64,000 nt of DNA, from positions 2,788,159-2,852,158 of the forward strand of contig OZ029921.1 of the NCBI GenBank assembly GCA_964023275.1, written 5' to 3'. Origin of the DNA: Norana najaformis (lineage: Eukaryota > Annelida > Clitellata > Crassiclitellata > Hormogastridae). Positions 12,926 to 48,300 of the stretch are shown in pieces. Made by a program: the position numbers and the translations under genes. Position 1 is the stretch's first letter. Every line of letters starts with the position of its first letter. The notes under the pieces are model-generated. The model saw only the letters and a program-made list of their open reading frames with translations, did not search any database and was not told the origin of the DNA.

Positions 12926-13439
12926 TTTTAGTGTATCTCCTTTGATGAAAGTATCGTGTGATTTCTGACAACAGTCAGCTATGTGGAGCCCCAAAAAATG
13001 AAGCGTTAGAATACAACCTTGTTGTAACAACTACTTTGTGATGTGAGCGTGCATTATAAGTAGATGTTACTGTATTCGTCTGATCTGATACATGATCAGC
13101 TATTAATTGCATTCAAAGGAAAATGTTTAACACAAATTCTGGCGTTCTCTCAGCTGTTTTGAATCTTTAAAACCTGACGAGGGGACTGTAGAAGGTGAGA
13201 CAACAAATTAATTACAGATAACAACGGCAGAAAATTTACTCTGAACATTAATGTACTTGTAAAAGGCAGCCATGGAAGCTTTAATATCAATGTTTTACAA
13301 AAACCAATATATATATATTTATACATAAATATGTTATATATACATACACATTTTTATATCTACATACAAACATATACATACATACATATCATATCCACAT
13401 ATAAATATATATATTCTGCAGAATATATATAGACATGCA

Positions 13440-37221
<23,782 letters not shown>

Positions 37222-38431
37222 CGCAAAAGAATCAGACAACCAACTGAGTCTTTAACCTAATCGATAAGCCATAAATCACTAGTCACAATCAAGATGCAAA
37301 ATGGTTGTTGTCTGTGTCCTTTGCTCTCTCATTTAATATTATGTTACACTTTAACGACGAGATCCACCATATTTGGACACGTGACCTATGCCATGACCGT
37401 CCTGTATTACTGATGGCAACAGACACTCTCAAGAGAACCACCTTTTAGCGAATCCTCTAGCGTCAAGTTTGAACAACCTCGTCGTGTATTTTAATCTTGA
37501 AAAAGGAAGTGCAAAGGTAATTTTCCCCTAAACTTTCAACTTTATAAGTCTTTATAGATGTATGAATATTTTTCATTTTTGCCTATGATCATTAGTCACC
37601 GTGAGCAAAGATGATTTCCATGGAAACAGCACAATACTATCATAATTTGATAATGCTATCCTTACAAAGTTTATAAGTGCACATTGCCCATGTAACAAAA
37701 GACTTTAAGAACCATAAACAGACTAGAAGAGGTAAATATTGAGTTTAGAGGCGAAACATAGTCTAGGTAGAACAGTTGCGAAATTTATTTCTTTTTATTT
37801 CTATTGATGTTTTTGGTCTCTAATAGCAGAATTATTATTAGTAGTGGTATTATTACAGATAAATAAAACCGATCTTGGAAATTAATGCATACGCCTTATA
37901 AATTTGCAATTTCAAGAAAACTATATGATCAATAATTAGAATTAAGGCATCCCCAAGGTGTCGCTAGAATTATAAAATAACAAACATTGATGATAAACAT
38001 ATTCTAATTCAGTTCTGATTTAATTACATGTTGGTGTTATAATTATTGATCAGAAAACGCATCTAATAATCTGCTTAACTGTAGTTAAAGGTTGTAAAGG
38101 AATAAGGTGTATTATGTCTTTTTGATCTGCCTATTACTATCACAGGGTAAGTGCTGCGAATTGAAGAACACGAGAATAGACTGTCGCTTGTGGATGGTTC
38201 ATAAGTAAGGTAAACTCGGGTTAAAGCATTTTGTTTATATTTGCATAAATACACTAGCGTGAAGAAATCGATAATTTGTAGTTGCAAAGAACGTTGCTTG
38301 CTAGATCATTCGACCATATAGGGCTATGGTTGAAATCGGTGAGCAATCACTTAGGTCGAGGCAATATATACATATGCTCTTACGATTACGATTGTTTCAG
38401 TTATGTTTGATGTTGGATGTGTTAGGTTGTT
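37222..38431. promoter_or_regulatory. head-to-head spacer between USP32 and ULK start codons
   Basis: The two ATGs point away from each other, 1.2 kb apart, so transcription of both genes should start here. It is AT-rich with no CpG-rich core and no recognisable exon. CACGTGAC at 37378-37385, about 160 bp upstream of the USP32 ATG, matches the core of CLEAR/E-box sites bound by MITF/TFE factors (GTCACGTG on the minus strand). No clear TATA element was assigned. Confidence 0.5.
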
Positions 38432-41400
38432 ATGGAGAGCGTGGGAGACTTTGAGTTCAGCAAGAAAGACCTGATAGGACATGGTGCATTTGCAGTTGTC
38501 TTCCGAGGACGACACAAAGAGGTGACTCATTGCAATTACAATAATGTTTTATCATAGTATCTAATATAATGACTTCTATAGCGCCGTTATGATTATGCCC
38601 AAGACATCAATCGATGGTCGCGATCAAAATCATAATCCACTGGTGGAAGCTATGTCGAATATCTATAGCTCAGAGAAACCAGAAGCTATGCTATGCTAGG
38701 TAAGCAAGTTGAAACAGTTAAGTATCGTGATACTGCTAGGGCAGAATATATTTAAAAATTTCTGCTCCACTTGCGCCCCTAGTAAACTCGGCTACAAAAT
38801 GAATACACTGACTGTACGCTGTCAGTGGGAGGATCAGACGGCGAGGGAGACAATGATGGGCCACCAACCTTCGTATGTTGAGGGTAAAGAAAATGAAGTC
38901 GCTAATACTTCGTTCCCACGAGTGCATGTCAAATGTCTAAGATGTTGCTGTGTCTTTTGGTGTTTTGTCTTGTAGAAGCGTGATCTTACTGTCGCTGTGA
39001 AGTGCATAACAAAGAAGAATTTAGCAAAGTCACAAAATCTGCTGAGTAAAGAAATCAAGATATTGCAGGTTGAGCCAACGTTTTGGAACCTTTTATGACT
39101 TTTAACTTAGATTGTCCTTGATCTAGGCTGGGAGCATCTACTCTGTCAGCTTGCCCATGTGGGGCTCATATGGGACCCATATTACTATAGGGAACCTTTG
39201 TACTGTTTACAGTGCTCTATAAATCGTCTTATTATTTTTACCCGAAGTACATATGATTCGTCGGGATCACGAAAGTTAGGGGAATCACTATTCTGGGAAG
39301 GCTGATCTTTGCTAATAGCTATTTTTTTTTTATTATTTTTATTATTATTATTATCATTATCATAATCATTATTGTTATTGTTATGGGCATTGTCATTATC
39401 ATTATTATCATAGGGCACATGTAGGTCCCACCAAATGTTTATAGACATGCTGGCAGGGTATAAGGGAATGATCATCAGTTGATGGCCTTCTTGTAACGTG
39501 CTTGAAGATTAATGTTCTGCAAGGGCACTCAGTGAACTCAGGTCTGAATGCACATTTGGCGATAAGATCAGACAGTGAGGGAGAGTAGCGGCCACCCGTT
39601 CGTACACAATAATTAAATTCAGCTGCTGACACTTTGTCCCTTTAGTCGTCTTGCAGGGTAGCTTAAAATGATGAGTGCTGTTCTTTTTTGTGAGGCTTTG
39701 ACGCATGTTTTATGTTTTAGGAGTTGTCTAATACTGAATCTCATCATGAAAATGTTGTCGCTTTACTCGAATGCAAGGTATTCCTCTGTTTTTGTTACAT
39801 CATAATCGTAACAAAACATGTGTAGCGCCCCGTAAGAATCTCTCAGAAGTGCTCGAGACAAAGCTGTCAGTCAGACTGGAAAAATTTGTCTTTAGAACTT
39901 TATAGTGTTGGGCTGTCAGGCGTTCTCGTTGGCTGGTTCAAAGCTGTGAAATATACTATCCAGTTCTGTCAGTTCTTTAATGTCATACAGGTTTAAATTT
40001 AGGATGCTTCTGTTTTGACATGCTTACTCACAATTGCTTGACTTCTGGTTTCCCTGACCTGTAGGATTTCGACTGGGGTTCTCCAGTGGATTATGATTTT
40101 GACTACAGTTTAACCAGAAGTGACCATCAATTGATGCTTTGTGCATTTTGATAATGGAGCCTGAGGAGTCAATCAATTAAGTTAATTTGAGACGTGTTGC
40201 TAATTGGAATCTGATGGATGCTAATGTGAAGATTGTTCTCCACGTTACAAGATGGTGACATTTTGATATGGGAACTGATTCAGGTGACCTAGAACCATAC
40301 TGCCCAGGACTAATGTTGATAGAGACTTCTAATAAATGAACTTTGACCTCAAGTACACCACGCTAACCTGATCGAATCTGATATACAGTAAATTACCAGG
40401 ATGTGACAAACAAGCAATTACATTGCTGTAATCTAATCAAATCTAATCGAATGAGCAGTTACCTTGCTGTAATCTAATCTAATATACCCCAGTCCACTTG
40501 GATATGATTTAATCGAATCTTTAACAATGGCTTTAACAATGTATTGTTGTCTGTTTTTTATCAATGTATTGTTGTCTGTTTTGTTTTAGGAAACCCCTCA
40601 TCGTGTGTATTTGGTCATGGAGGTTGGTGCTTCTCTTGTTACACCATTTTTGTTTCCTTGATATTGTTGGCAGTTGTTACTGTAATTGTAATTTGTAATT
40701 GTAATCGAAACTTTTTAGTGCCTCTTCAAGAGAACCTAATCACAGGTGCTCTCTTTGCTTCAAGAGAACCTAATTGGAGGCACTTTCTATGTTTGCCTAA
40801 ATGACGTTAAAGTCATTAAGAACAAAGGTTCACCTGTAAGAAAACAATGCTCAGATAACTAGAAACGTCACCACTGGTGGGCTCTCTCATACTCGTAGAG
40901 CCCTTCCAAAGGATTTCCATCCAGAATTGGCAGTTGACTTGGTGTTCATAGTTTATTTATTGAATGCTGTGGGTTCATGCATATTGTGAAATTAGAATGA
41001 TGGGTTTGAATTGTATTATCAGCGGTGAGAGAGCATTTGCTACATAAACCACAAACTATCTGGGGGTACATAAATTAAAACCTATGCAAAGTATTTATTA
41101 CTAATTATTAGCATAGCTTGTTTAATCATAATCAGACTTTTAATTCTAGTGGCATATCAAAGTCTTGCTTTCAGAGTGTGTTGCATGCCCTGCACTTAGC
41201 TTTTTAGTAGCACTTTAGAAAGTTTTGACTTTATGATTATGATTACGATTGCTGGATATGCGAATAAAACTGAATTGTCGCTTGTGCAGTTGAAATAGTA
41301 ATAAAATTTTTGCTTCATGTATTTGTGGCATGTATTTACTTACATTACTTTGTAATGTGTGTTTGTTAGTTCTGCAATGGTGGTGACTTGGCCGATTATC

Positions 41401-44400
41401 TTCAAGGTAAGTCTGAAGTCTGAATGAATGTCTGAGTGAAGCTCCTGTCTGCATTAATTTGGAATCACATTCTTTTTGCAGCTCAACAAAATCAGATAAG
41501 TCTTGCAATAGTAAGGAATTTATGTGTTATATTGGATAGGTTTTTTGATTATAGATATTGGTAATTATCGCTTTTTTGTTATGAAACGTTTGTATTTGTG
41601 TTTTGTTAAGCTAAGGGAACGTTGAGTGAAGAGACTGTGCAGTCATTCCTTCGACAGATTGGTAAGCGGTTTTTAGTTCATAATGTTTGTGTCTAGCATT
41701 AACAGTTGGCCTTAGAGGCGAGGGAGAGGATTAGCAACACCCTCTTCAAAATAAGGCTAGATAGATAAATTCACAAGCATTTTCTACCCATGGCTGCTTC
41801 TTGGACGTAGATTAAGTTACAGCTCTCCTTCATTTGCTCAGTAGACATTGCCTATTATTCCTCACTTAGTCAGTGGACATATGGCATGTTAACAAATGCA
41901 TTACTTACTTGCTCAGACATACCTAGGATGAGAGGATGAAAACTGTCATGGAAAAAAGCATCTGGCTGGCATCAGTAATTCTTCTGCTTGTTGACTAACT
42001 GGTTTTCATCTGGACTGTAAATGTTTTTCTACAATGACCGTATGGCCTCGACTGTGCTCATTTTTCACTGACTTTATCGGATGAGATCTTTCACCACCAG
42101 TGCCCATTTGAATGGCTGCCATGCCATTTAAAGTCCCCTTGCACGGACCGTGCTAGTGTGGAGCCCAAGACTTGTATATACACTGTGTCCGGAAAAATTC
42201 CAAGGCTTTACGGTAAATATGAAAATAATTAGTAAACATTAATCGATTTTTAAAATTCCAAAAACAGTTTAATCCTGAAATATTATTTGCACTATAATTG
42301 TTGTTTTGGCGTAAAAATTTTATAACAATTTTGTCTTCCTCGCTGAACGCCATTTTTCTAGCAACTTTCTTTACAAAATATAAAATTCAAATACGTCACT
42401 GTGACGTAATTTTAAACGGGGGCCGTTAATAAATTACAAAGAATTTTTTTGGTAATTATATATTTCAGGATTAAACTGTTTTTGGAATTTTAAAAATCGA
42501 TTAATGTTTACTAATTATTTTCATATTTACCGTAAAGCCTTGGAATTTTTCCGGACACAGTGTACAGTCTGTGAATCTAAGGAGGTAGAGGGCCTGGAAT
42601 GGTGGGTTGTGTTTAGGTTTGGAGAAATAAGAAGGCCGTGTGACTATGAGAATATACCAATGTTGTTGATTTCAGTTGTGGTTTTACCTTCTGTGTGTTT
42701 GGTATTCGTCTGATGTTTAGCTGCTGCGCTGAAGGCGTTGAGCGTCAAAGGAATCGTGCACAGGGATCTAAAGCCACAGAACATCTTACTTTGTCATTCC
42801 ATGCGCTACAGCTATACCCACACCAACATTATCTTCATTCCATATTCCGACATCACCCTTAAAATTGGTAAGTGGAGATATTAACCACATGCATACCAAC
42901 ACATTTTCATTCCGTATTCCAACATCACCCTTAGTAGAGATATGTTACGATTGCCAAAATTATTCTTTATTTTACTAATTTCTTTTATTTGCTTATAGAT
43001 TTGCTTCTTTATTTACTTGTGAATGTTAATCTCCAAAATTTCTCAGTGGCTCACAAAAGGGTGTGTCAGGGAGACCAGCTCATTCACCAGCACTATATCA
43101 AACCAAGTATTCAAGGTCCAGATTGTATGGTCAGTTCCGGTGACAGGTCAGAATCCAGTGGGGTCAGGCCAGGGAGACAGTTCAGGACTGTGACAGAAAT
43201 CGTTGGTGGTGGTGGTCATGGCATGGTGCTGGAGTGGATACAGGATAGGACAGCTGGATAAGTTCGGTTTTCTGGTTTGAGTGAAAAGCTGCAGGAGAGA
43301 AGGCAAGCAGAGAAGTGCTCGGCAAACTTGTTGAGTTCCTGTGGCACCTTGGTGATTTTGAAGTACGGTTGATGCCTACATTAAAAAATTCATGAATGTT
43401 TATATTTTTATTTGTGTATATATTTAAAAATGAACGGTTCTCATGGAAATAAGCGAATTATGTTGCATCTTATGGGTCTTTGTTATTTGTTTTCAGCTGA
43501 TTTTGGATTTGCTCGATTTTTGCAAGACGGTGTTATGGCTGGTACACTCTGCGGTTCTCCAATGTACATGGTATGTCTGATCTAATCTAATCCAATGATT
43601 TGTGTAGTGTCGTTATCGTAATACACTAGGCATCAGTCTTAATTTAATTGAATAATTATTTCACTTCAGTTCAGTGATTATTTCAGTTTGACAATTCAGT
43701 ATTATTTTAAAATAAATTGTAATTGTATTCTGATGTTTATGAAGTGCCACTTCAAGAATAAACTCATCAAGGGTGCTCCTGACCCGAACCAATGAGACCA
43801 CTGTCAAATAATACAGACTTCAGAAGCTTGTGAAACAGCGGAAAGGGGAAACTGAGGAGCTCGAGCCGCAGCTCTCAGGAAAGGTGATTCCAGCTGGTAG
43901 GTACAACATAGGCAAAGCTTCTAGACTGAGCTGTAGCAGTGCGCATATGAGGGACAGTCAGGAGTCCAAGGGAGGCCGACCGGAGAGTGCTACGGCCTGG
44001 AACCAGTGTTTCAGTTTCAGTTAAGTAATTATTTCAGTTGAACTTAATGCTTTATTTGAATTCAATGATTATTTTAATTCAGCATAATAAATCTGAATCT
44101 GTGAATGTTTGTCTATCGATAGGCACCTGAAGTGATCATGTCCCTGCAGTACGATGCCAAGGCAGATCTGTGGAGTGTTGGAACCATCGTCTACCAGTGT
44201 TTAACTGGAAGAGCGCCATTCCAGGCCCAGACTCCGCAGCAACTCAAGCAGTTCTACGAGCGGAATGCCAACCTTCAGCCGAAGTAAGAGCCGATTTTGA
44301 GAGTTCTGTGAATCTTTCATCTGATTGTTTTATATTATTTGTTGCTGTCTCTGTGTCTTCTGGACGCCTTTTCGACCCAGACTCACGGAATTTGGCTTGG

Positions 44401-45356
44401 ATAATGATTTTGTTTAGCAGCAACCATCGACTGATGACTTGAGCATTTTTACAGTGGCGCTAGAGAAGTTCTTAGATTAGATTAGATTAGATATTTATAG
44501 GCCACCTTGCTGTTCCTTGTATCATTTTTGAATGCAGCTGGAAAAATAGTCAAAACCACGTGTTCAGGGTTTGATTCCTAGTGTCTCCCACTGAGAATAT
44601 CTGAACTCATGTGTCAAATTCCACTTACTATGCCCACTTTAACCTGACTGCTGGTTTCCCTGACCCATCAGAATTTAACAGGGATTTTTCAGTGGATTAC
44701 AATTTTTGACCACAGTTCAGCTTGAAGCAACTATCCACTGTTACCTTGTACGTTGTAATCACGATGCTACAGAGCTCATTAGATTGGATACGATTAGAAA
44801 TTCCTGCTGCTGTTATAAGTGACATGCTGGCTTTAGCTTAAGGATTTGAAAAATCCGAGACATTGTAGTGAGGTACCACTTGTGAGGTATGATGACATTG
44901 TAGTAGTAATGTATAAGAAATGGTCAACAGAAGAGTTTCAAGTACATGTATTGTGTTTGCTGTGGTTTTTCAGTCTGCCGCTGGGAATTAGTGTTCATCT
45001 CAAGAACTTGTTGCTCGGACTGCTCAAGAGAAACGCGAAAGACAGAATTGAATTTGGTGAGACGAGAGCTCAATTCTAATGTCAGGTCTGTAATCCAACG
45101 ATTGTAGGTTTGAGCCTTTGGAGTGGACTCTGTGCAACTGAGTGTAATGGACAAGTTGTTCACTCACACTTATCTCATGCCTCAGATTCAGATTAACTGT
45201 CCTTGCGTACGTAATAAATACAGTAAAAGTGACTTACTTTGTATGATGCTGTATAAATTGTTGTTCTTACATTACGTTATGTTTGTATGTTTGTGTTTGT
45301 TTTTGTTGCAGATGAGTTCTTTAATCATCCTTTTCTGGCTTCAGCAACTGACGGCT
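38432..45356 (+). CDS. ULK1/2: ULK exons 1-11: protein kinase domain
   Basis: Residues 1 to about 290. Glycine loop [12 protein letters not shown] (16-23); lysine of VAVK at 39; hinge [17 protein letters not shown]; catalytic loop [11 protein letters not shown] with Asp about 136; a short ULK-type insertion after NILL; DFGFAR with Asp about 171; activation segment [12 protein letters not shown] with the Thr about 186 that corresponds to the autophosphorylated activation-loop Thr of ULK1; [17 protein letters not shown]; and DEFFNHPFL at the end. All residues needed for activity are present. Intron 6 contains a 382-bp transposable element (42181-42562). Confidence 0.96.
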
Positions 45357-48300
45357 GTGAGTTAAGATTTTCTTTGAATTAAAACTTTGTTCTCTTAAAT
45401 AATTTTGGAATCAGATGTTGGTTGATCTTCACGCATCTAACGAGTAATTATTTGCTTCCAATCTTTCTGTGGCAGTCTTCCAGAGGCATCTGCTATGCTT
45501 GAATCTACTGTAAGATAAGATGAAGGAACTTGGAGATCATGTTATTGAATGTTTTTGTTAATCCAGTGACTAAGGAATTGACTGAAAGGTCAAATTTTGC
45601 TTGTTTGATTAATTTTTTCTCTGTAGCATCGTTGTCGGACAGTCGATACAGAAACCTCAAAATGGAATTGAAATCTTCGACAGTTAAGGATAGAAACCCT
45701 ACTCAGGTATTATGACCCTATTATCTTTTATTTATTATGACCCTATTATCTGTAAAAAGCCTGTAAAAATGACCTCTTAACGCTGCCTCATTATAGAGTA
45801 TATCATTTCACGAGAACATGTATCACTTCATTTTGGCAGAATAAACTGCAGTGCACAATAATTGATTGATTTAGATCACCAAATAAATTGATTGAATGAT
45901 TGATTGAGTGATTGATAGCGGTAACGATTGATTGGTTGAGTGATTAAGCAGCAGAGTTATTGAGTGAATGAATAATGCAGTGATTTATTGATTACTTCTC
46001 AGAATCTGTTTATGGTATTTTTTTTGTCTGTTCTTCTGGCATGTTGCGTTATTTAATGATTTATTTTCAGAAATCTGTAAATCGGAACTTAGATTTATCG
46101 ACTTCATGTCAGCTGAAAGAAGGAAAGCGCCAGGAGGCAAACAATACGAGGGACTCAAGAAAAGAACAAGAGCTGGACAAAAGAGCAGATCTGGAACAAG
46201 GTCAGTTGACTGACAAGATACGTAATTTTTTCAGCTACATTACGACAGCTTATATCTTTTGTGCCAGAACCGGAATTATCTTATAATGAGCCTCCTTACA
46301 GACTGAATTCTGGTATATAATGTGATCATGAATTTGAAATCTAATTCAGCTCTAGAACACAACCTTGTGATAAACTGACCTCTTTAAAACAACCACTTTA
46401 TACCACAACCTTATAATAATGACATCATTATAACTTGACCTTTTTAGAAAAATGACATTATAACATGACCTTGTTATGACATTGTGCTTGTAGTGAGTGA
46501 CCCCAAAAGGTCGCATTAGCACATGCTTAAACTACAACAACTACAACAACATTAATGTGTGATGGAATGATTATCACAATTTGTATATCTCAGTAGAATT
46601 TATATTCTTTTTATCCAAGAAATATGGAACAGTTAGGTGTATGTTTCTTGTGATACATATTTGGTCATCTATGAGTCCTGTGTTTGTTTTTGGCTTCGTT
46701 AGGTCCACCCAGAGCTCATATTCGTCCAAAAGAACTCTGTCGCCCTCACAGGTTGGTTCAACCATTAATTTTGAGGAACACTGATTGTTTTGCTACTATT
46801 ATAATTAATTAATTGATTAAAAGTACAGTTATAATTGATGCAGTAACATAAATATGAATATGAGGCACAGTTAGTCAGGCCTAATTATAATAATAATAAT
46901 AATAGTAATAGTAATGATAGTACTAGTAATAATAGTAATAGTAATATTAATAGTAGTAATAGTAATGATGATGATGATGATCATGATGATACTGTATGCA
47001 TTGTCAGAAATTCTTACAGCATCAGTACATGAATCTTACAGAGTTGCAGACTATTATGAGCAAGATACAGACAGTGAAGGCCCCGGTCCATCTCGGATTT
47101 CGTCTGATGCACCGAAGCCGTCTTCCTCCAAGGCATCTCTTCCACATCCATCTTTCATTCCAGTTGTTCCAGTTTCTCTGAACCAGAACCAGCCGTGTGA
47201 AGGCAGCAGCAACAATGGCGCCACCAAACAGACAACGGTGAAGAATGTTGTAACGTTGCTCTTTTTTTCTGCTTTGGGGCTTTACATAAACACAGGATCC
47301 TGTGCGTTTGTGTGGGTGCATGTATGTATGTATGTATGTAAAATATTAATCTAATCTGATGACTTCTATAGCGCCGTTATCGTAATGCGCAAGACATCAG
47401 TCGATGGTCGCTTCAAGTGAAATTATAATCGAAAAAGTTCATAATCCATTTGAGTAGCCATGTTGAATTCCTATAGGTCAGATATACCAGAAGTGAGGCT
47501 ACTGTGGGTAAGTAAGTTGAAACAGATGAGTCTTAACTTTAGACCTGAATGACATCACAGAATGACAGAATGAATAGAACTTGGCAGCGAATTCCAAAGC
47601 CGTGGACCAGCAACCGAGAATGTTGCATTATGTGTGTATTTATGTATGTATATATGTATCCCTGCATAAAGACACTTAATATGGGATCTTCTAAATACCT
47701 TTCAAAAGCATTGCATACATGGTTATTCAACTGCTTGAAACCAGCAAATCTTAATGTAGGCTGCCAATCTGTTGAGCAGAATCACGTGCGACGGTACATG
47801 TGTGCGATGCAAAACCGTTCCAAGACGCAGTCTGGCACATCGAGAGCCATGTATAAAATATTGCTTTAGGACAAGTTTGCTTCATAAAAAGATCACATTC
47901 TAGAACTGAATTTAAGTCTTTGTTAATTTTTTTGTCTCAGCCTAGAAGGCCACTGTCAATGGTTCCAATGGCAAGTCCCGAGTCACCCGACTCGTCTGCT
48001 TCAGGTAACAAATGCCAAACGAGGCTAATCCTCACTGAAGCCATTTTTAAAACACATATGATCCGTGCCTTGAACAAAGTGGATATGGACTTCGTTTTAG
48101 TGTTTCACGTTGCGAGTAGGCGAGTTCTGAAACTATTTTTTGTTTCTCCGATTACCTTTTTACCTACTTATTTTCTTCTCTGCCTGCTCTTACCTGTTAA
48201 CTTTGGATTTTCTGCTTATGAGTCGCAGTGTTCCAGTGTTTCTGCTTTTGTTTCTCTTTCTCTCTTCCATTTCACTCGCTGTATTTTTCTGCTTTGGTTA

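Larger units (their letters stand above)
5424..13439. other. intergenic region between cyclin E (5' side) and USP32 (3' side)
   Basis: No exon with recognisable protein similarity was found. The region holds family C repeats (5500-5790, 6640-6950, 7640-7860), a CpG-rich stretch (about 8230-9065), a family D repeat (9050-9215), an ATA run (10568-10600), CAGA-rich stretches (8650-8750, 10870-11075), a family A SINE (12030-12300) and a family B SINE (12770-12925). It ends in ATATAT/ACATAC sequence just past the USP32 stop. The unplaced 5' exon(s) of cyclin E should lie here. Confidence 0.7.

Noticed and set aside
42153..42713. Mirror-image short proteins with a [16 protein letters not shown] segment on both strands
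   Set aside because: They are the two arms of the MITE, read once on each strand, so the identity reflects the inverted repeat and not a gene.
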